From contig NZ_JAKHSK010000020.1 in the NCBI RefSeq assembly GCF_023499215.1, positions 21,955-85,954 on the forward strand: a stretch of DNA of 64,000 nucleotides, given 5' to 3'. Under the pieces are notes generated by a model that was not told the DNA's origin, searched no databases, and saw only the letters and a list, made by a program, of their open reading frames with translations. Of this stretch, positions 25,103 to 34,435 are shown piece by piece; position 1 is the stretch's first letter, and each line of letters begins with the position of its first letter. This stretch comes from Zunongwangia pacifica (GTDB lineage Bacteria > Bacteroidota > Bacteroidia > Flavobacteriales > Flavobacteriaceae). The position numbers and the translations under genes were made by a program.

Positions 25103-25977
25103 GAGAGATGCACTCGCAGTTCATTCCTATATTTAGAAGGTGATTTACCAGTAAATTTTTTAAATTGCTTGTTAAAATGGCTGAAGTTATTAAAGCCACA
25201 TTCAAAACAAATATCGGTAATACTCATTTGTTCTTCGTGTAAAAGCTTCGCGGCGTGGGTAAGGCGATACTCATTTACAAACTGTGTAAATGTTTTACCG
25301 GTTATTTTTTTAAAGAATCGGCAAAAAGCAGGGACCGTCATGCTAGTAAGCTCAGCAACTTCTTCTAAAGTAATCGATCTTTTAAACTCTTCTTTTACAA
25401 AATTAAAGATCTGGTTAATACGGTTGTTATCCTGTAGCTCTGTTTCTAAAATAAAACCCTGGGCATTTAGAATGGTATAATTTCTGGCTTCTTCCAGATG
25501 CTTAAAAATTTCGAGCAAGGCGACCAGTCGTCCAAAGGGAGTTCGATGTTTAAGTTCTTCTATTTTTTCCCCTATATATCTTTTATCCTCACCATGAAAA
25601 ACAATTCCTTTTTTGGCGGTTTCCAAAAGGGTAACAATATTTTTGGTTTCAGGGATATTAAAAAAGGTCTTTCCCAAAAAATCTGGATGGATTTGGATAA
25701 CTGTTTCCCTTTCGTATCGATTTAATGTACTGGTAAAACCGCAATGGGGTAAATTAGAACCAATAAGGATAAGATCACCCTGGCGATAATAGGAAACATG
25801 ACTCCCAATTTGTCTTTTTCCCGACCCGCTACTTATATACACCAGTTCTATTTCTGGATGATAATGCCAAAAATTGTTGTTTTTATTGGGGCTTGAATAA
25901 TCGAACGTCTGGTATCTAAACGAACTACCAAATTGAGGTTCAACCTTTTCGAAGACTGCTTTTTGTGATTTTATCAT
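25099..25977 (-). CDS. AraC-family transcriptional regulator
   Basis: 292 aa. N-terminal cupin-like sensor (residues about 15-95, WHYHPEIELVYISSGSGKRQIG with GSNLPHCGF) and C-terminal double HTH (residues about 185-285, LTSMTVPAFCRFFKKITGKTFTQFVNEYRL ... TDICFECGFNNFSHFNKQFKKFTGKSP). This domain pair usually binds a sugar or other small ligand. The last residues (RVHLS) run into an intergenic repeat. Divergent from the small secreted protein gene at 26196, a possible target. Ligand unknown; distance from the arabinose genes and the Nudix regulator there make an arabinose role uncertain. Confidence 0.9.
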   Translation of the reverse strand: MIKSQKAVFEKVEPQFGSSFRYQTFDYSSPNKNNNFWHYHPEIELVYISSGSGKRQIGSHVSYYRQGDLILIGSNLPHCGFTSTLNRYERETVIQIHPDFLGKTFFNIPETKNIVTLLETAKKGIVFHGEDKRYIGEKIEELKHRTPFGRLVALLEIFKHLEEARNYTILNAQGFILETELQDNNRINQIFNFVKEEFKRSITLEEVAELTSMTVPAFCRFFKKITGKTFTQFVNEYRLTHAAKLLHEEQMSITDICFECGFNNFSHFNKQFKKFTGKSPSKYRNELRVHLS

Positions 25978-26147
25978 ATCGATAACGTTTTAGCCGAAAT
26001 AAAGCTTCAAATTACAAACATTTCATTATGTTGAAAATTAACCTAAAAATGTTCTAAGTACAAAATTAACCATTTACGATAATATTTTCGGTTAAAATAG
26101 CACATATTTTAGTATATTCTCTATTAATCTTCGCTCATGTTTCGCTC

Positions 26148-26155
26148 TATATTTG
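26148..26155 (+). promoter_or_regulatory. -7 element of the small secreted protein gene
   Basis: TATATTTG, an exact TAnnTTTG match, 41 bases before the ATG. A clear -33 TTG is not seen, which would fit activator-dependent expression by the divergent AraC protein, but this is inference. Confidence 0.5.
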
Positions 26156-26195
26156 TTGACGGATAATTAGTAATTTAACAAAAACACCGAAGATC

Positions 26196-26771
26196 ATGAA
26201 AAATCTATTTAGAACAGTAGTTTTGGTTTTAGCATTAGGATTAGTAAACACGCTAAGTGCTAAGGATATAGAAGTAAAAGTGAAAGAAGAGAAATTAATG
26301 GTAGCACTAGATAATACTCAGGAAGGTTCTACTTTAATTTTAACAGATATGAATGGAGAGGTTCTTTTTAAAGATACTTTAATGGAGACTTCTTATAAAA
26401 AAGCTTTAGATCTTCATAGCATCCCAAAAGGAACCTATTTTTTAAATTTTGAAAAAGAAGATAGTATTGTAACTACCGTTATTAATAAGAATACAGACGG
26501 AGTAACCGTAAATAAAGCATCTTCAAAAATCTTTTTTAAGCCTTTTTACAAGACTTTAGAAGATAAAGTAATGGTTTCTTTTACCAATCCAGGTTACGAA
26601 GATGCAACTTTTAGAGTTTACGATGCAGAAGGTAATTTAATGACTTCTTCTACAAATAATGATCTTGTAGTAAAGAAAACTTTTGATTTCTCTGAGGTTC
26701 CAGCAGGAAAATACATCATCTCTTTAAGAGTAGGAGACCGTACAATTACAAAAACCATTACTTTAGGATAA
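26196..26771 (+). CDS. Secreted protein with two beta-sandwich-like repeats, unknown
   Basis: 191 aa with a signal peptide (MKNLFRTVVLVLALGLVNTLSAKD). The mature part seems to be two similar halves (residues about 25-100 and 105-190), each with an Asp/Gly turn and a GTYFLNFE / GKYIISLR strand, recalling the Por-type or DUF3244 C-terminal modules of Bacteroidota that are built from short beta strands. It is not a full type IX sorting domain by eye. Divergent from the AraC gene and closed by a terminator, so a single-gene transcript. Function unknown. Confidence 0.8.
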   Translation: MKNLFRTVVLVLALGLVNTLSAKDIEVKVKEEKLMVALDNTQEGSTLILTDMNGEVLFKDTLMETSYKKALDLHSIPKGTYFLNFEKEDSIVTTVINKNTDGVTVNKASSKIFFKPFYKTLEDKVMVSFTNPGYEDATFRVYDAEGNLMTSSTNNDLVVKKTFDFSEVPAGKYIISLRVGDRTITKTITLG

Positions 26772-26812
26772 GAAAGACAAAAAAACTTGATATCCCCCTT
26801 AACAGGTTTTAA

Positions 26813-26850
26813 TAAAAAAGCCGGCTAATTTAAATTAGTCGGCTTTTTTT
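26813..26850 (+). terminator. Terminator after the secreted protein gene
   Basis: AAAAAAGCCG-CTAATT stem with its complement, one mismatched pair, followed by seven T. It may also serve the leftward regulator gene that ends at 26939. Confidence 0.88.
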
Positions 26851-26938
26851 ATAATGTTTCGGTTATCCCGTTTTTGTAATAATTGTGATTTGGCAGTTTA
26901 GGCGATAGCAATCATTTATTTTGAAGCAAGGCTTTTAA

Positions 26939-27628
26939 TTATAATTTAAATGAAAAACCATCATCGGTTTTACGCTTATATTTTTCCTGATCGAATTTGT
27001 AGAGAAAACTTCCCTTTCTGGAAGAACTCATGTCCTTTTGATCCAATTTCACCAAAATATCCAGCGAGTTGATTTTATTAATAAAATTACGCTTATCTAA
27101 TTCTTCCCCTAAAATCGCTTCGTATAACTTTTGGAGTTGTCTCATGGTGAATTTCTCCGGAAGTAATTCAAACCCAATAGGGCCGTTTGAAGCACGGTAA
27201 CGTAATCTGCTAATAGCATGTTTTACCATTTTACCGTGATCAAAAATTAGGGAAGGAGCTTCAGATAAAGTAAACCATTTGGCAGAATAATTTTCGGTTA
27301 ACTCAGTATTATGCTCGGCAATATTGATTAAAGCAAAATAAGATACCGATAAGGTTCTTTCCACCGGATCTCGATCTACTTTACTAAAATTATACAGTTG
27401 CTCTAAATATACATTATTGATCCCGGTTAGGTGATGTAAGATTCTATTGGCAGCCTGATCCAGATTTTCATCCTTTTTAAGAAAGCCTCCCATAAGTGAC
27501 CATTTGCCACGTTCAGGTTTAAAATCTCTTTTAATAAGTAAAATTTTAAGTTCTTCTTCATCGAAACCAAAAATGATACAGTCTACAGCAAGTAGCACTT
27601 TATCTTCAGAACTATAACTATGAATCAT
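26939..27628 (-). CDS. araR: Nudix-type arabinose regulator (AraR of Bacteroidota type)
   Basis: 229 aa. N-terminal Nudix-fold domain (residues about 8-145) and C-terminal winged helix (about 150-225, TMRQLQKLYEAILG ... SSSRKGSFLYKFD), the layout of NrtR-like regulators. The Nudix box keeps G48 and E54 but the catalytic R-E and EE positions read R62-I63 and H66-L67, so it should not hydrolyse substrates. In Bacteroides a Nudix-fold protein of this kind (AraR) senses L-arabinose and represses arabinose genes; here the gene is divergent from a GH51 gene and close to araBDA, which supports the same role. Candidate operators lie at 27845-27865 and 34436-34456. Confidence 0.88.
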   Translation of the reverse strand: MIHSYSSEDKVLLAVDCIIFGFDEEELKILLIKRDFKPERGKWSLMGGFLKKDENLDQAANRILHHLTGINNVYLEQLYNFSKVDRDPVERTLSVSYFALINIAEHNTELTENYSAKWFTLSEAPSLIFDHGKMVKHAISRLRYRASNGPIGFELLPEKFTMRQLQKLYEAILGEELDKRNFINKINSLDILVKLDQKDMSSSRKGSFLYKFDQEKYKRKTDDGFSFKL

Positions 27629-27811
27629 AGATAGGATTTAAAATGGCAATTTAGGATAATTTAAAAGTAAATCATAATGGTAATCGACTTCGAAAGTAAT
27701 AGAAAAATTTAAAAAAATACTAGAAAACCATGTTCCAGCTCCTATAACCAAGGGTAAAATTACGAGATTCATTTATTTGATTATGGATAGTTAAAAATAT
27801 CTAAAAAAATA

Positions 27812-27844
27812 TTTGCTTTTTTAAGCAAACTTTAATTAAATTTG
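27812..27844 (+). promoter_or_regulatory. Promoter of the first GH51 gene
   Basis: TTTG at 27812-27815, 21 bases, then TAAATTTG at 27837-27844: a complete Bacteroidota promoter. A 7-bp inverted repeat (TTTGCTT / AAGCAAA, 27812-27829) overlaps the -33 element. The transcript would start near 27850 and carry a leader of about 190 bases. Confidence 0.65.
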
Positions 27845-27865
27845 GAAATGTGATATTTACACTTA
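27845..27865. promoter_or_regulatory. Candidate AraR operator 1
   Basis: GAAATGT, 7 bases, ACACTTA. The right half is identical to that of the perfect repeat before araB and the left half matches 5 of 7 positions. It starts at the base after the -7 element and covers the predicted transcription start, where a bound repressor would block initiation. Confidence 0.55.
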
Positions 27866-27924
27866 TAATGATTAAAGTTGTTTTCTTTAGATTTAAAACA
27901 AAAGAATGGAAATTTTCAAATAAC

Positions 27925-27942
27925 CCCGAAAACCTTTTCGGG
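27925..27942 (+). other. Hairpin in the leader of the first GH51 gene
   Basis: CCCGAAAA, two bases, TTTTCGGG: a compact 18-base hairpin midway between the promoter and the start codon. No T-run follows, so it is not a usual terminator; it could affect leader stability or simply be chance. Confidence 0.4.
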
Positions 27943-28044
27943 TGATTTGATCATTTAGTAGCATTCAGGTTAAATTTTAAGCTAAATAAAATTCATAATT
28001 CATTAAAGTCAAATTCAGCAAATTTATAACTCGAATCAAATACT

Positions 28045-29592
28045 ATGAAAAAAACCAGATTCCTTAATTTATCATTACTTTTTTTGGTGCTTTCTTTTTC
28101 TGCCTTGCAAGCTCAAACTTCAGTAACCATTAAAAATGATGAAAGCGCTCCGGTAATAAACCGTAATATTTATGGTCATTTTGCAGAGCATTTAGGTCGT
28201 TGTATTTATGGCGGATTGTATGTAGGTGAAGACAGTGAGATCCCAAATACAGATGGTGTTCGTAACGATTTGATCGAGGCACTTAAAAACCTTCAAATTC
28301 CGATTCTTAGATGGCCTGGAGGTTGCTTTGCAGATACCTACCACTGGAAAGACGGGATAGGACCTAAAGAAGATCGTCCTACGATTGTAAATCAATGGTG
28401 GGGAGGAGTTACCGAGGATAATAGTTTTGGTACGCATAATTTCTTAAACCTTTGTGAGGTTCTAGGAGCAGAACCTTACCTGGCTGCAAATATTGGTAGC
28501 GGAACGGTAAAAGAGTTTGCCGATTGGATTCAGTATGTAAATCACGATGGAGAAAGCCCCATGGCCAATCTTCGTAAAGAATACGGAAGGGAAAAACCAT
28601 GGGGAGTTAAATATTGGGGTGTAGGTAACGAAATGTGGGGTTGTGGAGGTAACATGACCCCTGAATATTACGCCAATCTTTATCGCCAGTACGCAACATT
28701 TATGACCAGTTGGGATAACGAAACCGGATTATACAGAATCGCATCTGGTGCCAATGTAGACGATTATCATTGGACAGAGGTCTTAATGCGAGATGTTCCT
28801 CATCAATTAATAGAAGGAGTGGCATTACACTCTTATTCTTTTGTAGAATGGGGTGATAAAGGAGATGCGGTAGATTTTAATGAATCCCAGTATTTTTCAA
28901 CTATGCAAACCGCTTTAAAAATGGAAGAGCTGGTGACCAAGCATAGTGAAATCATGGACAAATATGATCCTAAAGGAGAAATTGATCTTATAGTAGACGA
29001 ATGGGGAGGATGGTATAACGTTCAGGAAGGAACAAATCCCGGATTTTTATATCAGCAAAATACGATGCGGGATGCGATGATCGCCGGTGTTTCATTAAAT
29101 ATTTTCAACAATCACAGTAAGCGTGTTAAAATGGCAAATTTAGCCCAAACGGTAAATGTATTACAGGCCGTAGCATTAACAGATGGAGCTAAAATGATCC
29201 TTACACCAACCTATCATGTGATGGAAATGTATAAAGTTCACCAGGATGCACAATTGCTTCCGGTAGATTTCGATTCGCCAAAATACGAATTTGAAGGAGA
29301 ATCATTACCCGCAGTGTCAGTATCTGCTTCTAAAGATAGTAAAGGTGTGGTGCATATTTCTGCGGTAAATATCGATGCCAAAAACGAAAACGAAGTGGAG
29401 TTTGATCTTTCAGGATTCGATATTGATGATTTTATTGCAGAAATTTTAGTTTCCGAGGAATTACAAGATCATAACACTTTTGATGAACCAGAAAAAATAA
29501 CACCTGTAGCATTTAAGGATTTTAAATTCAAAAAAGGAACTTTAAAAATAACTTTACCTCCTTTCTCTGTAGTGGTTTTGGAGAGTAAATAA
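28045..29592 (+). CDS. GH51 alpha-L-arabinofuranosidase (short form)
   Basis: Removes terminal alpha-L-arabinofuranose from arabinan, arabinoxylan or arabino-oligosaccharides with retention. 515 aa with a signal peptide (to about residue 23, LQAQ), so periplasmic or exported. Acid/base E196 in WGVGNEMWG and nucleophile E319 in IVDEWGGWY; HFAEHLGRCIYGG and RWPGGCFADTYHW are GH51 signatures. C-terminal beta domain from about residue 385. Own promoter with a candidate AraR operator, and a terminator at 29739, so a single-gene transcript. Confidence 0.95.
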   Translation: MKKTRFLNLSLLFLVLSFSALQAQTSVTIKNDESAPVINRNIYGHFAEHLGRCIYGGLYVGEDSEIPNTDGVRNDLIEALKNLQIPILRWPGGCFADTYHWKDGIGPKEDRPTIVNQWWGGVTEDNSFGTHNFLNLCEVLGAEPYLAANIGSGTVKEFADWIQYVNHDGESPMANLRKEYGREKPWGVKYWGVGNEMWGCGGNMTPEYYANLYRQYATFMTSWDNETGLYRIASGANVDDYHWTEVLMRDVPHQLIEGVALHSYSFVEWGDKGDAVDFNESQYFSTMQTALKMEELVTKHSEIMDKYDPKGEIDLIVDEWGGWYNVQEGTNPGFLYQQNTMRDAMIAGVSLNIFNNHSKRVKMANLAQTVNVLQAVALTDGAKMILTPTYHVMEMYKVHQDAQLLPVDFDSPKYEFEGESLPAVSVSASKDSKGVVHISAVNIDAKNENEVEFDLSGFDIDDFIAEILVSEELQDHNTFDEPEKITPVAFKDFKFKKGTLKITLPPFSVVVLESK

Positions 29593-29738
29593 ACTACCCA
29601 TGAGGCATTTATTAGAAAATTATTTTTTATTTCGAGTCATCCCGATCTCCATAGCTATCAAGAAGGAACCGGGCATTACATCGACATTATCGATTAAAAC
29701 ATGATTAGCAAAAAGACCTCATAAATTAGCCAATTTCA

Positions 29739-29781
29739 TCATCATTAGAGCAAAAATGCTCTAATGATGATTCCTTTTTTT
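29739..29781 (+). terminator. Terminator after the first GH51 gene
   Basis: A perfect 13-bp stem (TCATCATTAGAGC and complement) with a 6-base loop, followed by TTCC and seven T. Separates the first GH51 gene from GH127. Confidence 0.9.
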
Positions 29782-29867
29782 AGGATTGTAGCTTAAGCTT
29801 ATATCAAGGTTTAATAATGGAAAGGAAGCCTTGATTATCAAATAAAATAGTCAGTTAATTGTATTAT

Positions 29868-32252
29868 ATGAATAGTAGGATCCCGAGTTTTAAAAAAGTA
29901 GGGTTGGTGATAGGAACAGCAATTGTTAGTGCCACCTCATTTGCGCAGCAAAATCAATTATCGCTTTTTGATCTTAAGAATGTAAAACTTCATGAAAGTT
30001 TATTTGAAGAGGCAATGTATACCGATTTGGATTATATCCTGCAAATGGAGCCCGATCGTTTATTGGCTCCTTTTTTAAGAGAGGCCGGTTTAAAGCCCAA
30101 AGCAGAGAGTTATCCTAACTGGGAAAATACGGGCTTAGATGGGCACATTGGTGGGCATTATTTAACGGCGCTAGCGCAAATGTATGCTTCAGCCGGTAGT
30201 GAAGAAGCTTTAGAGCGATTAAATTATATGATTGCTGAACTAAAAAAAGCGCAGGATGCAAATGGAAATGGTTACTTAGGCGGTATTCCCGATAGTAAAC
30301 GCATCTGGACCGAAATTTCAGAAGGAAAAATAAACGCAGGAGGATTTAGTCTTAATGGAGGCTGGGTACCGCTCTATAATATTCATAAAACCTTTGCCGG
30401 TTTACGCGATGCCTATCTTATTGGCGGTAACGAGCAGGCAAAACAAATGCTTATCGATCTAACCGATTGGATGATTGATGTCACCGCTCATCTTTCTGAA
30501 GAGCAAATACAGCAAATGCTAAAATCAGAACACGGGGGATTAAACGAAACTTTTGCAGATGTCTATAAAATTACCAGAGACCAAAAATATCTGGATTTAG
30601 CCTATGCTTTTACGCAAAAAGAAGTGCTTCATCCTTTAGAAAATGAGAAAGATATTTTAAACGGAATGCATGCCAATACACAAATCCCAAAAGTGATTGG
30701 ATATGAAACAATTGCCGCTTTAGATCAAAATAAAGATTATCATAATGCGGCTTCTTATTTTTGGGAAAATGTAGTGAATCATAGAACCGTTTCTATTGGA
30801 GGGAACAGTGTTAGGGAGCATTTTCATCCCGCTAATGATTTTTCAAGTATGATGAGCAGCGTTCAGGGACCAGAAACCTGTAATACTTACAATATGTTGA
30901 AGTTAAGCGAGAAATTGTTTTTAGCCGATCCCGAAGAAAAATATATGGATTTTTACGAAAAGGGATTGTATAATCATATCCTTTCTTCACAGCATCCCGA
31001 GGGCGGATTCGTATATTTTACGCCTATGCGACCCGGCCATTACCGGGTGTATTCGCAGCCAGAAACCAGCATGTGGTGTTGTGTAGGTTCTGGTTTAGAA
31101 AATCACGGAAAATATAACGAAATGATCTACGCGCATAGCGATGATGCACTGTATGTAAATCTTTTTATTCCCTCGGAAGTGAACTGGGAAGCCAAAAATT
31201 TTAAATTGATCCAGGAAACCGATTTCCCGAATGCTGAAACAACTTCTTTTAAAATTGAAACTAAAAAGCCTCAAAAATTAAATATTAATCTGCGTTATCC
31301 AGCTTGGGCAGGCACTGGTTTTGAAGTTTTAGTAAATGGCAAAGCAGTGAAATTCGATAAAAAACCGGGCTCTTATATTTCTATCCCTAGAAAATGGAAA
31401 AATGGAGATCAAATTTCTATGAAATTGCCCATGAACATTTCTTCGGAAGGATTACCTGATGGTTCAAATTACGAATTTTTAAAATATGGGCCATTGGTGT
31501 TGGCTGCTAAAACAAGTAAAGAAGACTTAAAAGGTCTATTTGCCGATGCGAGTAGAGGAGGACATATTGCCGAGGGAAAAAAGATCCCACTTTCAGAAAC
31601 TCCAATTTTTCTTTTAGAAAATCTAGACGATCTGGCTTCTAAAGTGCAGGTAGACGCTAAAAAAGACCTTCGATTTTCGGCAAAATCGGTTTTATATCCT
31701 TCAGAATTTCAGGATTTAGAATTCGAGCCTTTTTATAAAGTTCATGATTCCAGATATGTGATTTACTTGCCGGTAGAGTCACCAGAAAGCCTCGCCGCCA
31801 TTCAGCAAAAAAGAAAAGAACAGGAAATTGCCGAACGTGAGCTAGAAGAAAAAACGATTGATTATGTGAGTCCGGGGGAACAACAACCCGAATCAGATCA
31901 TTTTATTAAAACAGAAAATTCCAATGCAGGCGTAAACAGGGATCGCCACTGGCGTGATGCTACCGGTTGGTTTAGCTACGAATTTAAGGATACAAATAAT
32001 GAAGCTGCAAGAATTAGATTAACCTACTTTGGACAAGATAGGGATCGAAAATTCAAGATTTTGGTAAATGGAGAATTGGTTGCCACTGAACATCTAAAAG
32101 GTGAAAATGGAGCTGAATTTTTTACCAAAGATTACGAGTTGCCAAAGAAAATAGTAGAACAGAAAAACAATACCTTAAGCATACGCTTTGAAGCCGAACC
32201 GGGTTCTAGAACAGCCGGTATCTATGGTGTTCGATTAATGAAAAAGCAATAA
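29868..32252 (+). CDS. GH127 beta-L-arabinofuranosidase
   Basis: Releases beta-linked L-arabinofuranose, as found on plant hydroxyproline-rich glycoproteins and side chains of some pectins. About 794 aa with signal peptide (IVSATSFAQ). The cysteine-dependent active site is intact: nucleophile C404 and C405 in MWCCVGSG, E336 and C338 in GPETCNTYNM (zinc ligands), acid/base-type E317 in REHFHP, as in Bifidobacterium HypBA1. A C-terminal beta-domain (residues about 660-790) resembles DUF6805. I prefer the ATG at 29868 to an upstream TTG at 29859. No clear promoter was found in the 267-bp gap. Confidence 0.95.
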   Translation: MNSRIPSFKKVGLVIGTAIVSATSFAQQNQLSLFDLKNVKLHESLFEEAMYTDLDYILQMEPDRLLAPFLREAGLKPKAESYPNWENTGLDGHIGGHYLTALAQMYASAGSEEALERLNYMIAELKKAQDANGNGYLGGIPDSKRIWTEISEGKINAGGFSLNGGWVPLYNIHKTFAGLRDAYLIGGNEQAKQMLIDLTDWMIDVTAHLSEEQIQQMLKSEHGGLNETFADVYKITRDQKYLDLAYAFTQKEVLHPLENEKDILNGMHANTQIPKVIGYETIAALDQNKDYHNAASYFWENVVNHRTVSIGGNSVREHFHPANDFSSMMSSVQGPETCNTYNMLKLSEKLFLADPEEKYMDFYEKGLYNHILSSQHPEGGFVYFTPMRPGHYRVYSQPETSMWCCVGSGLENHGKYNEMIYAHSDDALYVNLFIPSEVNWEAKNFKLIQETDFPNAETTSFKIETKKPQKLNINLRYPAWAGTGFEVLVNGKAVKFDKKPGSYISIPRKWKNGDQISMKLPMNISSEGLPDGSNYEFLKYGPLVLAAKTSKEDLKGLFADASRGGHIAEGKKIPLSETPIFLLENLDDLASKVQVDAKKDLRFSAKSVLYPSEFQDLEFEPFYKVHDSRYVIYLPVESPESLAAIQQKRKEQEIAERELEEKTIDYVSPGEQQPESDHFIKTENSNAGVNRDRHWRDATGWFSYEFKDTNNEAARIRLTYFGQDRDRKFKILVNGELVATEHLKGENGAEFFTKDYELPKKIVEQKNNTLSIRFEAEPGSRTAGIYGVRLMKKQ

Positions 32253-32435
32253 AAATATTCAGCAAGTTAGATTAGCGACTACTGGTAGCCCAAACTTTAG
32301 TTCTGCCGAAAGGAGAATATTTTAAAAGTTGTATGCGACCCAAAAATAGACTTTAAACCCCAAATATTGGTATACTTAGATACAATTGCATTTATACAAA
32401 ATGTTGAAAAGTATCACCAATGGAATAGAAATTAG

Positions 32436-34430
32436 ATGAAAACTCAAACAAAAATCAACAATATGAAGAGAATTAAAAACTTAAGTGTTGCGGCCGCTTT
32501 GGCTATTGGCGCCAGTGCCTTTGCACAAACCCCAATAGATGTAGATGCTTCAAAAAGCATTGCAGAAATTCAGCCCACCATGTACGGGATATTTTTTGAA
32601 GATATCAATTTTGCAGCCGATGGTGGATTGTATGCCGAGCTTATAAAAAACCGCTCTTTTGAGTTTGAATCTCCTAAAATGGGGTGGAAGGAACCTAACA
32701 GTAACCGCCACTCTTTAAATAAAAATTCTGGAATAGCGAAAATCATAAATTATACAGATAACACCGGAAATAAAAATTACGCCAGGTTCGAGATCAATGA
32801 TGCTTCCGGTTACGAGATCATCAATGAAGGTTTTCGAGGAATGGGCGTAAAAGCAGATGAAAATTATCGAATTTCAGTAATGACTGGAAAGGTTAATGGA
32901 ATTTCAGCAATAAAATTTGAGCTTTTAGATGAAAACGAAGATGTTTTTGGAGAAGCTTCAATCGCTCCAAAAGGAAATAACTGGACAACTTCTGAAGTAA
33001 CAATTACACCTTCTAAAACAGTCGAAAAAGCAACATTAAGAATCACATTTTCAGGCAAAGGATCTATAGATATGGATATGATTTCTATGTTTCCCGAAGA
33101 GACCTGGAAAGGCCGAAAAAATGGATTGCGTAAAGATTTAGTACAATTATTAGCCGATATACAACCAGGGTTTTTAAGATTTCCAGGGGGATGTATCGTA
33201 GAGGGAAGAACACTGGAAAAACGCTACCAATGGAAAAAAACAGTAGGAGCAATAGAAGATCGTGAAATGCTCGTAAACCGTTGGAATACCGAGTTTTCAA
33301 ATAAACTAACACCAGATTATTACCAAAGTTTTGGACTTGGTTTTTTTGAATATTTTCAACTTTCAGAAGATTTAGAAGCCGAGCCATTACCTATTTTAAG
33401 TTGCGGTATTGCCTGCCAGTACAATACAGGAGAGTTAGCGCCTATGGATGGTTTAGATCCTTATGTACAAGATGCCTTGGATTTAATAGAATTTGCTAAT
33501 GGTGATACGTCTTCTAAATGGGGAAAAGTGCGTGCCAATATGGGACACCCCGAGCCTTTTAACCTAAAATTTATAGGTGTAGGAAACGAGCAGTGGGGAC
33601 AGGAATATATCGAGCGATATGAAGTTTTTGCGAAAGCCATTAAAGAAAAATATCCCGAGATTATTATTGTTTCAGGAAGTGGTCCTTCGCCCGATGGGGA
33701 ATATTTTGATTATGGATGGGAGCAACTCAAAAAATTAGATGCCCAACTGGTAGATGAACATTATTACAAATCACCGGAGTGGTTTAAGGCAAATGCAGAT
33801 CGTTATGATGATTATGACCGTAACGGCCCTAAAGTTTTTGCCGGTGAATATGCGGCGCATCCAAAAGCCGAAGATGGTCCTAAAGAAAATAATCTGGAAG
33901 CTGCGGTGGCCGAAGCTGCATTTATGACCGGCTTAGAACGTAATGCCGATGTGGTTCATCTTACTTCGTATGCACCACTTATGGCTCATAAAGATGCATG
34001 GCAATGGGCACCAGATCTAATTTGGTTCGATAATTTGTCTTCTCACGGTACGGTAAATTACTACGTGCAAAAGTTATTTGCCAATAACAAAGGAACCAAT
34101 GTACTAAAGGTACGTAGCAACGGGGATAAAATTATAGGACATGAAGATATATATGCTACTGCGGCTATCGATGCAGATAAGAAAGAAATTATTTTAAAAT
34201 TGGTGAATACCTCTGCTGAAAATAAAGAAGTAATACTTAATATCTCGGGTAGTACCTTTAAAAAGAAGGCAGATTGGATTTGTCTTTCTGGCGATAATAT
34301 TAAAGCCTATAATTCTTTTGAAGAGCCAAATACCATTGTTCCGGTAGAAAAAGAAGTAAAAATTAAAAACAATAATACTATTGAATTAGCACCAAATTCA
34401 GTAAATATTATAAAATTAAAGAAATCTTAA
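32436..34430 (+). CDS. GH51 alpha-L-arabinofuranosidase (long form)
   Basis: 664 aa exported enzyme of the larger GH51 type with an N-terminal carbohydrate-binding-like beta-domain (about residues 75-215), the catalytic barrel and a C-terminal beta domain. Acid/base E385 in IGVGNEQWG and nucleophile E471 in VFAGEYAAH. An ATG at 32463 would give a conventional signal peptide (MKRIKNLSVAAALAIG... FAQ); the ATG at 32436 gives nine more residues, and I cannot decide between them. Not closely similar to the first GH51, so the two probably act on different linkages or chain contexts. Ends 5 bases before the araB operator. Confidence 0.94.
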   Translation: MKTQTKINNMKRIKNLSVAAALAIGASAFAQTPIDVDASKSIAEIQPTMYGIFFEDINFAADGGLYAELIKNRSFEFESPKMGWKEPNSNRHSLNKNSGIAKIINYTDNTGNKNYARFEINDASGYEIINEGFRGMGVKADENYRISVMTGKVNGISAIKFELLDENEDVFGEASIAPKGNNWTTSEVTITPSKTVEKATLRITFSGKGSIDMDMISMFPEETWKGRKNGLRKDLVQLLADIQPGFLRFPGGCIVEGRTLEKRYQWKKTVGAIEDREMLVNRWNTEFSNKLTPDYYQSFGLGFFEYFQLSEDLEAEPLPILSCGIACQYNTGELAPMDGLDPYVQDALDLIEFANGDTSSKWGKVRANMGHPEPFNLKFIGVGNEQWGQEYIERYEVFAKAIKEKYPEIIIVSGSGPSPDGEYFDYGWEQLKKLDAQLVDEHYYKSPEWFKANADRYDDYDRNGPKVFAGEYAAHPKAEDGPKENNLEAAVAEAAFMTGLERNADVVHLTSYAPLMAHKDAWQWAPDLIWFDNLSSHGTVNYYVQKLFANNKGTNVLKVRSNGDKIIGHEDIYATAAIDADKKEIILKLVNTSAENKEVILNISGSTFKKKADWICLSGDNIKAYNSFEEPNTIVPVEKEVKIKNNNTIELAPNSVNIIKLKKS

Positions 34431-34435
34431 AACTA

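Noticed and set aside
29821..29840. Inverted repeat ATCAAGG / CCTTGAT upstream of GH127 as operator
   Set aside because: Arms are separated by about 20 bases, unlike the compact sites at araB, and no second copy was found.
29859..29867. TTG start of GH127
   Set aside because: The ATG three codons later gives a normal signal peptide; the TTG adds only MYY.
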